Part shown: positions 8,967-15,321 of the stretch, piece by piece
Layout of the letters: every line of letters starts with the position of its first letter
Position numbering within the stretch: the stretch's first letter is position 1
Origin: Kiloniellaceae bacterium
Lineage (GTDB): Bacteria; Pseudomonadota; Alphaproteobacteria; Kiloniellales; Kiloniellaceae
Assembly: GCA_021776145.1 (NCBI GenBank)
Contig: JAJFGM010000691.1
Span: 1-19,632 of the forward strand
Length of the DNA stretch: 19,632 nucleotides
Reading direction: 5' to 3'
Position numbers and translations under genes: made by a program
The notes under the pieces: generated by a model
Databases searched by the model: none
Told to the model about the DNA's origin: nothing
Seen by the model: only the letters and a program-made list of their open reading frames with translations

Positions 8967-8996
8967 TGATCCGATAGCGGTTCCACGGCGTTCAAT
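8967..8996 (+). promoter_or_regulatory. Candidate ECF sigma (RpoE/ChrR-like) promoter of the photolyase gene
   Basis: TGATCC at 8967-8972 is followed after 18 bp by TTCAAT at 8991-8996. The -35 box and spacing are the same as in the other three candidates in this window, but the -10 hexamer fits least well. A start near 9003 would give a leader of about 78 bases before the ATG. This is the weakest of the four on its own. Confidence 0.45.
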
Positions 8997-9080
8997 AATC
9001 AAGACCGTCACTTTTTTGTCGCCTTGCCGCGTAGCTTGGCGTTGCGCCCCGGAAACCATCACAGTTTGGAATCGCATTTG

Positions 9081-10526
9081 ATGCCCTCGCCCGTCATCCT
9101 TTGGTTCCAGCAAGACCTGCGACTGCAAGACCACGCGGCGCTTGCGGCCGCGGCGGCATCGGGCCGGCCGATCATTCCGCTATATATCTACGACGACGAA
9201 TCCCCCGGCCCCTGGACGCCGGGCGGCGCCGCCCGTTGGTGGCTGCATCACAGCCTTGCGGCCCTGCGGGCAACGCTGAATGAGCGCGGCAGCGACCTGG
9301 TGTTGCGGCGTGGCGCCGCCGCGCGCGTGTTGCCACAAGTCCTCGCCGAAACCGGATCTGCCGCGGTATTTGTCACACGGCGCTATGAGCCTGACGCCGC
9401 CGCTCAAGAAGGCCGCTTGGCGAAGGCTCTGCGCGAGAACGGCATCGATTTTCGCCGTTTCCCCGGCGGCCTACTGTTCGAGCCTGAGTCCATTGCGACC
9501 AAGGACGGTACGCCTTTCAAGGTTTTTACCCCCTTTTACAAAGCCTGCCTGGCAAAGCTGCCCGAGCAGGTTCCGATCGATGTGCCGGAATCGATTGCCG
9601 CGTGTTCGCCGCTGCCACACAGCATGGCGCTGGAGGAACTGGGGCTGCTGCCACGTGCGCCCGATTGGGCCGCGGGACTCCGCGCTACCTGGACCGCAGG
9701 TGAAAAGGGCGGACAGGCAAGGCTAGATGATTTTCTCGACGGCGCGATGGCGGGATATCGGTCGTCACGCGACCGGCCCGACATGCCCGGAACCTCGCGA
9801 ATATCGCCGCATCTACATTTCGGCGAACTCAGCCCGCGACAGGTATGGCACAGGGCACGTTTTGCCATGGAGATGACCGGCGCTGAAGACGGCTGCACCG
9901 CCTTTTTGCGAGAATTGCTTTGGCGCGAGTTCTCCTATCACCTGCTGCACCATTGGCCATCACTGCCGGACCGCCCTTTCCGCAGCACTTTCGCGCGCTT
10001 CCCCTGGCACGACGACCCGGCCGCGCTCAAGGCTTGGCAACGCGGCGAGACCGGCTATCCGATTGTCGACGCCGGAATGCGCCAACTCTGGCATAGCGGC
10101 TGGATGCACAACCGCGTGCGCATGGTTGTTGCATCGTTCCTGGTCAAGCACCTGCTCGTTCCCTGGCAAGCCGGCGCGACCTGGTTCTGGGATACCCTGG
10201 TCGATGCCGACCTCGCCAACAACTCGGCGAGTTGGCAGTGGGTCACCGGCTGTGGTGCCGACGCGGCGCCCTACTTCCGCATCTTCAATCCGATGATCCA
10301 AGGCGAGAAGTTCGATCCCGACGGCACCTACGTGCGGCAGTGGCTGCCCGAGTTGGCGGCGCTGCCGACGAAGGTCATCCATCAGCCCTGGACGGCCCCG
10401 CCCCTGGTCCTGGCCGAAGCCGGCGTTGTCCTGGGCAAGGACTACCCCGCGCCGATCGTCGACCATTCGGCGGCACGCAAGCGCGCACTGGAGGCGTTCC
10501 AGTGCCTCAAAGACCGGAACACATGA
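9081..10526 (+). CDS. phrB: Deoxyribodipyrimidine photolyase (class I CPD photolyase/cryptochrome family)
   Basis: The enzyme uses blue light and reduced FAD to split UV-induced cyclobutane pyrimidine dimers. From ATG 9081 it is 481 residues, close to E. coli PhrB. The N-terminal alpha/beta antenna domain starts with VILWFQQDLRLQDHAAL. The C-terminal helical FAD domain is highly typical: GETGYPIVDAGMRQLW, SGWMHNRVRMVVASFLVK, a WFWDTLVDADLANN stretch, SWQWVTGCG, APYFRIFNP. These include the conserved Trp and Asn residues of the FAD pocket. I preferred the ATG, where homology begins, over an in-frame TTG at 9024 whose 19 extra residues look like leader DNA. It sits alone between glnE and the DUF393-CIA30 pair, with its own TGATCC promoter candidate. 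A cryptochrome or (6-4) role cannot be excluded, but the motifs favour CPD repair. Confidence 0.94.
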   Translation: MPSPVILWFQQDLRLQDHAALAAAAASGRPIIPLYIYDDESPGPWTPGGAARWWLHHSLAALRATLNERGSDLVLRRGAAARVLPQVLAETGSAAVFVTRRYEPDAAAQEGRLAKALRENGIDFRRFPGGLLFEPESIATKDGTPFKVFTPFYKACLAKLPEQVPIDVPESIAACSPLPHSMALEELGLLPRAPDWAAGLRATWTAGEKGGQARLDDFLDGAMAGYRSSRDRPDMPGTSRISPHLHFGELSPRQVWHRARFAMEMTGAEDGCTAFLRELLWREFSYHLLHHWPSLPDRPFRSTFARFPWHDDPAALKAWQRGETGYPIVDAGMRQLWHSGWMHNRVRMVVASFLVKHLLVPWQAGATWFWDTLVDADLANNSASWQWVTGCGADAAPYFRIFNPMIQGEKFDPDGTYVRQWLPELAALPTKVIHQPWTAPPLVLAEAGVVLGKDYPAPIVDHSAARKRALEAFQCLKDRNT

Positions 10527-10611
10527 AGGTTCCGCAAGGCGGCAAACGGCGATGTGACGACGCGCCACGTCCAGCAAATTGACCACGGAGTTTTCCGCAA
10601 CCGCGTCCGTT

Positions 10612-10641
10612 AGATCCAAAGCTTTGATCGGATCGTACATA
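10612..10641 (+). promoter_or_regulatory. Candidate ECF sigma (RpoE/ChrR-like) promoter of the DUF393-CIA30 pair
   Basis: AGATCC at 10612-10617 (5/6 to TGATCC), an 18-bp spacer, then TACATA at 10636-10641. The -10 hexamer is identical to that in the GPx promoter candidate on the other strand. A start near 10648 would give a leader of about 35 bases to the GTG at 10683. Confidence 0.5.
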
Positions 10642-10682
10642 GTAAAATCAACTGTAATAATTCGGATGAAACGGGACCTCGG

Positions 10683-11090
10683 GTGTCGGCGACAAAACAA
10701 CAAAAAATCAGCGTGTTTTACGATGGGGCGTGCCCGCTGTGCAGGCGGGAGATAGATTATTACAGGCGCCAAAAAGGGGCGGATACCATCACGTGGATCG
10801 ATGTCAGCCTCCTGCCCCGGCGCGACATCGTACCGGGCCTCTCACGTAGGCAGGCGCTTACCCGACTGCATGTTCTGGACGACGGCGGAAGACTGATCTC
10901 CGGGGCCCGCGCTTTTGCCGAGATCTGGCGGCGGCTGCCGCGGTTCCGTGTGCTGTGGACACTGTTCCGGGTCCCACCGATCGCGTGGGCGATGGAACGG
11001 GCCTATGTACTGTTCCTCAAACTGCGGCCTTCGCTGCAGTCAGCCGCGGCGCGGCGCCAGTGTCCTGCACGATTGCCTAAAAACTCTTGA
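10683..11090 (+). CDS. DUF393 (DCC-family) thiol-disulphide oxidoreductase-like protein
   Basis: A 135-residue protein with the family signature near its N-terminus: ISVFYDGACPLCRREIDYY, with a Cys-x-x-Cys pair at C17 and C20 in a thioredoxin-like setting. Members are presumed to be redox proteins, but the true substrate is not established. No signal peptide is visible, so it is probably cytoplasmic. Start is a GTG with a GGGAC about 8 bases upstream. Only 15 bp separate it from the CIA30 gene, so the two should be co-transcribed. DUF393 genes are often found close to photolyase genes, as here. Function beyond redox chemistry is unknown. Confidence 0.85.
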   Translation: MSATKQQKISVFYDGACPLCRREIDYYRRQKGADTITWIDVSLLPRRDIVPGLSRRQALTRLHVLDDGGRLISGARAFAEIWRRLPRFRVLWTLFRVPPIAWAMERAYVLFLKLRPSLQSAAARRQCPARLPKNS

Positions 11091-11105
11091 ACCATTGGAA
11101 CTCCC

Positions 11106-11747
11106 ATGCACCAAAAATCCTCGCACGGCAGCACTGCGCCGAGTCCGCATCGGCGACTTTGCGTGAAGGCCGGCGTCATTCTGTCTTTCGCCGGTTTGGG
11201 TCCATGGTTCTCCATCGCGTCCCAGGCACAAGGAAACGATATGCTGATCGACGACTTTTCCGACCCGAATCTCTTCTCGAAACTGGGCACGCAATGGCGC
11301 GGCGTCAGCGATCAGGTCATGGGTGGCATTTCGCAAAGCGCGGTCACGCATGAGACGGTAGATGGCCGCGAATGTCTGCGCCTTAGGGGCGATGTCCGCT
11401 TGGAAAACAACGGCGGCTTCATTCAAGCCGCGCTTGACCTGAGCCCTTCCGGCACGAATCTCGATGGCGCCGGTTATTCCGGTGTCCGGGTCGCGGTGCG
11501 CGGCAACGACGAGCGCTACTCGCTGCACCTGCGCACCCCCGACAACCTCCGTCCTTGGCAGTCCTATCGGGCACATTTCGTCGCCGGGTCCCACTGGCAG
11601 ACAGTCGATTTGCCCTTCAGTGCGTTTGAACCCTACCGGTTGGAAACGCCCTTGGACGTGACGCGGTTGCGTCGCATCGGATTGGTCGCTATCGGACGCG
11701 CCTTTTCCGCGGACTTGGCGGTCGCTGAACTCGTACTCTACCGCTGA
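11106..11747 (+). CDS. CIA30-family protein (complex I intermediate-associated protein 30) with a twin-arginine-like leader
   Basis: A 213-residue protein whose body from about residue 46 is a CIA30 (galactose-binding-like) beta-sandwich: LIDDFSDP, WRGVSDQVMGGIS, LRLRGDVRLENNGGFIQ, and HLRTPDNLRPWQSYRA. The eukaryotic relative NDUFAF1 helps assemble respiratory complex I; bacterial members have no settled role. The first 45 residues form a leader: HRRLCVKAG, which fits the Tat pattern x-R-R-x-phi-phi-K, then a hydrophobic stretch and a possible cleavage site after SIASQA. Export to the periplasm is therefore likely. ATG 11106 has GGAA six bases upstream. It is the second gene of the DUF393 unit and convergent with ubiG, whose stop is about 42 bp away; no clear terminator lies between. 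Confidence 0.85.
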   Translation: MHQKSSHGSTAPSPHRRLCVKAGVILSFAGLGPWFSIASQAQGNDMLIDDFSDPNLFSKLGTQWRGVSDQVMGGISQSAVTHETVDGRECLRLRGDVRLENNGGFIQAALDLSPSGTNLDGAGYSGVRVAVRGNDERYSLHLRTPDNLRPWQSYRAHFVAGSHWQTVDLPFSAFEPYRLETPLDVTRLRRIGLVAIGRAFSADLAVAELVLYR

Positions 11748-11789
11748 GCGGATCCTGGATCGCATGCCCACGGCTCTTCACCTGCCTCT

Positions 11790-12617
11790 CTAGATTGCGC
11801 CCGTCGCCCTGCTGCGACTGACGCTCGGCGTGCTATTGGTCAGTGATCCCCGGCGCTTCTCCGCCAAAAGCATGTAATTGACGCTATCGTCGCCCGACAG
11901 ACGCCAGCGACCAGACAGGGGATTGTAAACCACGCCTTTGACCGTAGTGGTTGTCAGACCTTGGCCGGCAATCATGGATTTGACTTCGGCGGGCCTGAGA
12001 AACCGGCGCCAATCGTGTGTCCCCTTCGGCAGCCACCCCAACAGATATTCGGCACCGACGATCGCAAGGGCATAGGCACGCAGTGTCCGGTTCAGCGTTG
12101 CCACAATCAAGATGCCGTCCGGCTTGACCAGAGCGGCACAATCTTGGAGAAGTTTTTGCGGATCGACGACGTGCTCGACGACTTCGGTGTTGAGTACGAC
12201 ATCGAAGCGTGCGCCGCATTCCACGACTTGCCGCACCAGACAGTGCCGATAGTCTATGAACAGCCCACATCCCTCGGCATGGTGCCGAGCGATTGCGATG
12301 TTGCGTGCCGTGGCGTCGATCCCGACGACGTCGGCGCCAAGCTCGGCTAAGGGCTCGCACAGCAGGCCCGCGCCGCACCCGACGTCAAGAATAGTCAGAC
12401 CGCGAAAGGCTGCCGTTGGTTCCAGGCTACGCCCGAAATGACGCGAGATCTCATGCACGATGAAATCGCGCCGAACCGGATTGAACGCGTGGATCTGACG
12501 GAACTTACCGCGCGGATTCCACCACTCCGCGGCGAGTGCCGAAAACCACTCTATCTGCTTCGGGTCGACAGTAGGGTCGTCGTCCCGCGGTCGGTCAAGC
12601 TTGTCCTTGGCAAGCAT
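11790..12617 (-). CDS. ubiG: 3-demethylubiquinone-9 3-O-methyltransferase-like SAM methyltransferase
   Basis: UbiG carries out the two O-methylations of ubiquinone synthesis using S-adenosylmethionine. The 275-residue protein has the family layout: IEWFSALAAEWWNPRGKF and LHAFNPVR-like start (here QIHAFNPVRRDFI), the SAM loop ILDVGCGAGLLCEPLA near residue 76, a TEVVEHVVDP motif, and KGTHDWRRFLRPAE towards the end. A C-terminal tail of about 20 polar residues goes beyond the usual 240 or so. I take ATG 12617; a TTG at 12623 is also in frame. It lies 6 bp after the glutathione peroxidase stop, so it is very probably its operon partner under the TGATCC promoter. A second, housekeeping ubiG may exist elsewhere, in which case this copy would be the stress-linked paralogue. 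Confidence 0.88.
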   Translation of the reverse strand: MLAKDKLDRPRDDDPTVDPKQIEWFSALAAEWWNPRGKFRQIHAFNPVRRDFIVHEISRHFGRSLEPTAAFRGLTILDVGCGAGLLCEPLAELGADVVGIDATARNIAIARHHAEGCGLFIDYRHCLVRQVVECGARFDVVLNTEVVEHVVDPQKLLQDCAALVKPDGILIVATLNRTLRAYALAIVGAEYLLGWLPKGTHDWRRFLRPAEVKSMIAGQGLTTTTVKGVVYNPLSGRWRLSGDDSVNYMLLAEKRRGSLTNSTPSVSRSRATGAI

Positions 12618-12623
12618 TCTCAA

Positions 12624-13226
12624 TCAGCCTTTCTCTCCCATGTCGACGAGTTGCACTTCGATGGCCCGCCTCACCTCGGCGGCCGTCGGCGGGGTCGTTG
12701 TGGGGAACCAGCCGACCAAGCTGCCGTCGGGGGCCACCAGATACTTGTGGAAATTCCAGCGCGGCATCGTGGCCGGCCCCAGTTCCCGCGCCGCCCACGC
12801 ATAAAAGGCATGCGCATCGTCGCCCCTGACGTGGACCTTCTCGGTGAGAGGAAAGTCGATATCGAAATTGACTTCGCAGAACTGCTTTATTTCAGATTCT
12901 GTCCCCGGCTCTTGGCCGCCGAAGTCGTTTGACGGTACGCCCAGGACAACCAGGCCGCGCTCACGGTATTGCCGCCAGATTGCCTGCAGGTCTTCGTACT
13001 GCCGTGTGAAACCGCAGAATGAAGCGGTATTAACGACGAGCACCGCCTTGCCCTTGAAGGCCGACATGGGAAGCGGCGCACCGTTGATGGAAGTGAACTC
13101 GAAATCATGGGCGGTGTCCGTCAAAAGCTCGCCCGCCGAGGCGAGCGATGGAAGCAGCAGACACAGCACCAGCAAGACCGCACGCAGGCATCGACGCAAA
13201 TACCAACTTAAAAGGACCGGAGTCAT
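12624..13226 (-). CDS. Secreted Cys-type glutathione peroxidase (BtuE/GPx family)
   Basis: The enzyme reduces hydrogen or organic (lipid) peroxides using thiols. From ATG 13226 it is 200 residues. The catalytic triad is visible: C71 in NTASFCGFTRQYEDLQ (Cys rather than selenocysteine), Q105 in PSNDFGGQEPGTE, and W157 in RWNFHKYLV. C117 (KQFCEVNF) fits the resolving Cys of thioredoxin-dependent members. A signal peptide (RRCLRAVLLVLCLLLPSLASA, cleavage near residue 31) sends it to the periplasm. The frame is open up to 13391 and an ATG exists at 13247. The promoter candidate at 13253-13282 would start transcription near 13246, which favours ATG 13226. It shares a unit with ubiG and is divergent from the fasciclin gene. 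Confidence 0.9.
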   Translation of the reverse strand: MTPVLLSWYLRRCLRAVLLVLCLLLPSLASAGELLTDTAHDFEFTSINGAPLPMSAFKGKAVLVVNTASFCGFTRQYEDLQAIWRQYRERGLVVLGVPSNDFGGQEPGTESEIKQFCEVNFDIDFPLTEKVHVRGDDAHAFYAWAARELGPATMPRWNFHKYLVAPDGSLVGWFPTTTPPTAAEVRRAIEVQLVDMGEKG

Positions 13227-13252
13227 AGCGTATCGAAGGCTGTTCATACCCG

Positions 13253-13282
13253 TATGTACGCCAGCCGGCAGGGGCTGGATCA
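13253..13282 (-). promoter_or_regulatory. Candidate ECF sigma (RpoE/ChrR-like) promoter of GPx-ubiG
   Basis: On the minus strand TGATCC (13282-13277), an 18-bp spacer, then TACATA (13258-13253). Transcription would begin near 13246, about 20 bases before the ATG at 13226. The -35 is identical to the fasciclin promoter candidate on the opposite strand in the same spacer. Confidence 0.6.
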
Positions 13283-13332
13283 CACATCGAGCCCTTGCCG
13301 TAGGGGCTGGGACGACGCCTGGCGACAGCCAG

Positions 13333-13362
13333 TGATCCAACTGACGCGACGGTCCGTATCTT
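13333..13362 (+). promoter_or_regulatory. Candidate ECF sigma (RpoE/ChrR-like) promoter of the fasciclin gene
   Basis: TGATCC at 13333-13338, an 18-bp spacer, then TATCTT at 13357-13362. A start near 13369 leaves a leader of about 40 bases holding the strong AGGAGA ribosome site at 13395-13400. With the minus-strand element at 13253-13282 it makes a divergent pair of matching promoters. Confidence 0.55.
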
Positions 13363-13409
13363 CTGTCGTTTGCTGCTTGAACGTTATCCACCTTAGGAGA
13401 TTGAAAGAA

Positions 13410-13892
13410 ATGATGCTGCGTCGTTCCCTGATTGCCGCTGTTGCGGCCCTCCCCTTGGCCTTTGCGGCGATCACCGCCAAGGCTGCCGACATCGTCGACA
13501 CGGCCGTCAGCGCCGGCCAGTTCGAAACCCTGGTTGCGGCGGTGAAGGCCGCCGGCTTGGTCGAGACCCTAAAGGGCGAGGGTCCCTTCACGGTCTTCGC
13601 GCCAACCGACAAGGCTTTCGCGATGTTGCCGGCTGGCACCGTCGAGAACCTCTTGAAGCCCGAGAACAAGGAGCAACTGATCGCCGTCCTCACCTATCAT
13701 GTCGTGCCTGGCAAGATAATGTCGGGCGACATCGCCGGTAAGAAAGCAATGGTCGAGACAGCCCAGGGCGGCAAGCTCTCGGTCGACGCCACCGATGGCG
13801 TGAAGGTCGACCAAGCCAACGTCATTTCCGCCGACATCGAAGCATCGAACGGCGTCATCCACGTGATCGACAAGGTCGTCTTGCCGAACTGA
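13410..13892 (+). CDS. Secreted fasciclin (FAS1)-domain protein
   Basis: A 160-residue protein: a Sec signal peptide (MMLRRSLIAAVAALPLAFAAITAKA, cleavage near residue 25) followed by a single complete FAS1 domain. The H1 motif is GPFTVFAPTDKAFAMLP, the YH motif is TYHVVPGKI, and the H2 motif is NGVIHVIDKVVLP at the end. FAS1 proteins mediate adhesion or surface contacts; single-domain periplasmic forms in bacteria are poorly understood. Start ATG 13410 has AGGAGA nine bases upstream and is followed at once by a second ATG. The frame is open upstream to 13254, but that part overlaps the promoter region. Fasciclin genes are, as I recall, among RpoE/ChrR-dependent genes in Rhodobacter, which fits the TGATCC promoter. 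Confidence 0.93.
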   Translation: MMLRRSLIAAVAALPLAFAAITAKAADIVDTAVSAGQFETLVAAVKAAGLVETLKGEGPFTVFAPTDKAFAMLPAGTVENLLKPENKEQLIAVLTYHVVPGKIMSGDIAGKKAMVETAQGGKLSVDATDGVKVDQANVISADIEASNGVIHVIDKVVLPN

Positions 13893-13916
13893 ACGCAGAT
13901 CTAAAACTTGAAAAGA

Positions 13917-13943
13917 GCAAGGCCGGCCTCGTGCCGGCTTTGC
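13917..13943 (+). terminator. Hairpin between the fasciclin and SDR genes, possible (attenuating) terminator
   Basis: GCAAGGCCGGC at 13917-13927 pairs with GCCGGCTTTGC at 13933-13943 through 11 bp (one G-U) around a 5-base CTCGT loop. It starts 24 bases after the fasciclin stop. The T-tract is short and broken, and the ribosome site of the next gene (GGAG, 13951) follows at once, so partial read-through or mRNA 3'-end stabilisation is as likely as full termination. Confidence 0.6.
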
Positions 13944-13961
13944 GTCATTTGGAGACGAGTG

Positions 13962-14702
13962 GTGGCATTGCAGTCCTTTGGAAGCCAACTGAACGCGGTC
14001 GTGATCGGCGCCACCGGCGGCATAGGTGCACGTCTGGCAACTCAGCTCAAAACCAGTCCGAGTGTCGCCGAGCTGGCCCGGCTCTCGCGATCGAGGCCGT
14101 CCGGTAACGGGACTAATTGGATCAAGTTAGATATCGAGGACGAGGGCTCGATCGCATGCGCGGCCGCGCGCCTGAAGGACACGCTGGGTGAACTGCATCT
14201 CGTGATCGTCGCGACAGGCCTCTTACACGCTGGCGACAAATTGCAGCCGGAAAAATCTTTTCGGGCACTGACCGGAATTGCAATGGAAACGGCCTTTCGC
14301 ATCAACACCGTCGGCCCTGCTCTCGTCGGCAAGCACTTTCTCCCGCTTCTTGCCGGTGAGAGGAAGACCGCATTCGCAACACTCTCGGCAAGGGTCGGCA
14401 GCATTACTGACAACCAATTGGGTGGCTGGCATGCCTACCGGACCTCAAAAGCCGCTCTCAATATGGTGATCAAGACCTTCTCGATCGAGCTTGCGCGCCG
14501 ACGTCCGCAGGCGCTCTGCGTCGCGCTCCACCCCGGGACGGTCGACACACCGCTCTCCCAGCCATTCCGATCCGGGCTGCGGTCGGGCCAGCTCTTCTCG
14601 AGCGCGCAATCAGCTCGGCACCTGCTGCATGTGCTTGACGAACTGACTCCCGAACAAACCGGAGGCTTCTACGCCTGGGACGGCACCCCTATTCCATTTT
14701 GA
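13962..14702 (+). CDS. CsgA (C-factor)-like short-chain dehydrogenase/reductase
   Basis: A 246-residue classical SDR-fold enzyme using NAD(P)H on an unknown carbonyl or alcohol. The cofactor loop is GATGGIGARLA (residues 16-26). The catalytic set is S142 (LSARVGSITD), Y159 and K163 (HAYRTSKAALN), with N115 (FRINTVGP). The motif ALHPGTVDTPLSQPF follows. This pattern, especially SARVGSI and WHAYRTSKAALN, matches the C-factor/CsgA branch. GTG 13962 was chosen because GGAG lies 7 bases upstream; GTG 13959 and TTG 13908 are in frame but less well placed. It follows the fasciclin gene after a hairpin and has no clear promoter of its own, so it may depend on read-through. SDRs of this branch are commonly seen in photolyase neighbourhoods; the substrate is unknown. 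Confidence 0.87.
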   Translation: MALQSFGSQLNAVVIGATGGIGARLATQLKTSPSVAELARLSRSRPSGNGTNWIKLDIEDEGSIACAAARLKDTLGELHLVIVATGLLHAGDKLQPEKSFRALTGIAMETAFRINTVGPALVGKHFLPLLAGERKTAFATLSARVGSITDNQLGGWHAYRTSKAALNMVIKTFSIELARRRPQALCVALHPGTVDTPLSQPFRSGLRSGQLFSSAQSARHLLHVLDELTPEQTGGFYAWDGTPIPF

Positions 14703-14770
14703 GGTCACTGCGATGTTCACAGCGGCGGTCGGGCGTCATACTCTCTGACTCGAGCCATTAGGACACTGGC

Positions 14771-15193
14771 ATGAAATACGTATGCGACGCAGCCGACAAG
14801 AAGACCTGGTTCCGGATCGAGAGCGAAGCCGAGGCCGAGAAGGAATCCGAGTTGATGGATCACGCCGTCGCCAAGCATTTCGCACGCGAGAAGGGAAAAG
14901 CGACGCAATCCTACAAACCGACCTCCACGGTCGGCTTCGAACAGAACATCGGTCTGCGGGCACATATTCAACGCCAAATGCCTTTGTTTCTGACATTGAG
15001 GAACAGCAACGGCGACGCCCACATCACCGCTATGCTGCCACCCGAGGGTCAAATGGACGCGCCCTTTGGGGCCATCATTGTCGGAAAATCGAACAGCGAC
15101 CCCTACCCCGATCATGCAGCGGCGATCGCCGCTCTGGGCACACATTTCGGCCTGACACTCGACCGTGCCAGTTGTTATCCCTACGCCCGATAG
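14771..15193 (+). CDS. Uncharacterised 140-residue protein
   Basis: I do not recognise this protein. It begins MKYVCDAADKKTWFRIES, followed by a highly charged stretch (about residues 16-43) likely to form a helix, then a more beta-like region (MPLFLTLRNSNGDAHITAML) and a short C-terminal part ending DRASCYPYAR. There is no signal peptide or membrane segment, so it is probably cytoplasmic. Two Cys (C5, C136) lie near the two ends. ATG 14771 has AGGA seven bases upstream, supporting a real gene. A longer open frame at +2 (from 14782) overlaps it, but that frame's only recognisable protein is the peroxiredoxin at its far end. It lies between the SDR and bcp genes in the same direction, suggesting a shared stress context, nothing more. 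Confidence 0.75.
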   Translation: MKYVCDAADKKTWFRIESEAEAEKESELMDHAVAKHFAREKGKATQSYKPTSTVGFEQNIGLRAHIQRQMPLFLTLRNSNGDAHITAMLPPEGQMDAPFGAIIVGKSNSDPYPDHAAAIAALGTHFGLTLDRASCYPYAR

Positions 15194-15321
15194 CCGCGGC
15201 CGAAAACCCTACCCCGAGCGATGTTTGCCGACTTTTACCTGGGTTGCCGCGGAAAGCCCGATTGTACCTTTCGCCGGCACATGGCAGAAACCGCGTATGC
15301 TCCAACGATGGACCCCGGACA

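Noticed and set aside
9024..9080. TTG start giving a photolyase with 19 extra residues
   Set aside because: Homology begins at ATG 9081 with VILWFQQDLRL; the upstream residues are not photolyase-like and fall in the probable leader.
9960..10772. 270-codon minus-strand open frame over the photolyase end and the DUF393 start
   Set aside because: Opposite well-conserved photolyase motifs and covering a promoter-like spacer; no domain seen.
11749..11764. GATCC-T-GGATC inverted repeat between CIA30 and ubiG
   Set aside because: A one-base loop cannot form a hairpin and there is no T-run; possible chance palindrome.
14782..15321. Long N-terminal extension of the Bcp frame
   Set aside because: The extra 180 residues are Arg-rich and out of frame with the better supported 140-residue gene; peroxiredoxin homology begins at 15322.
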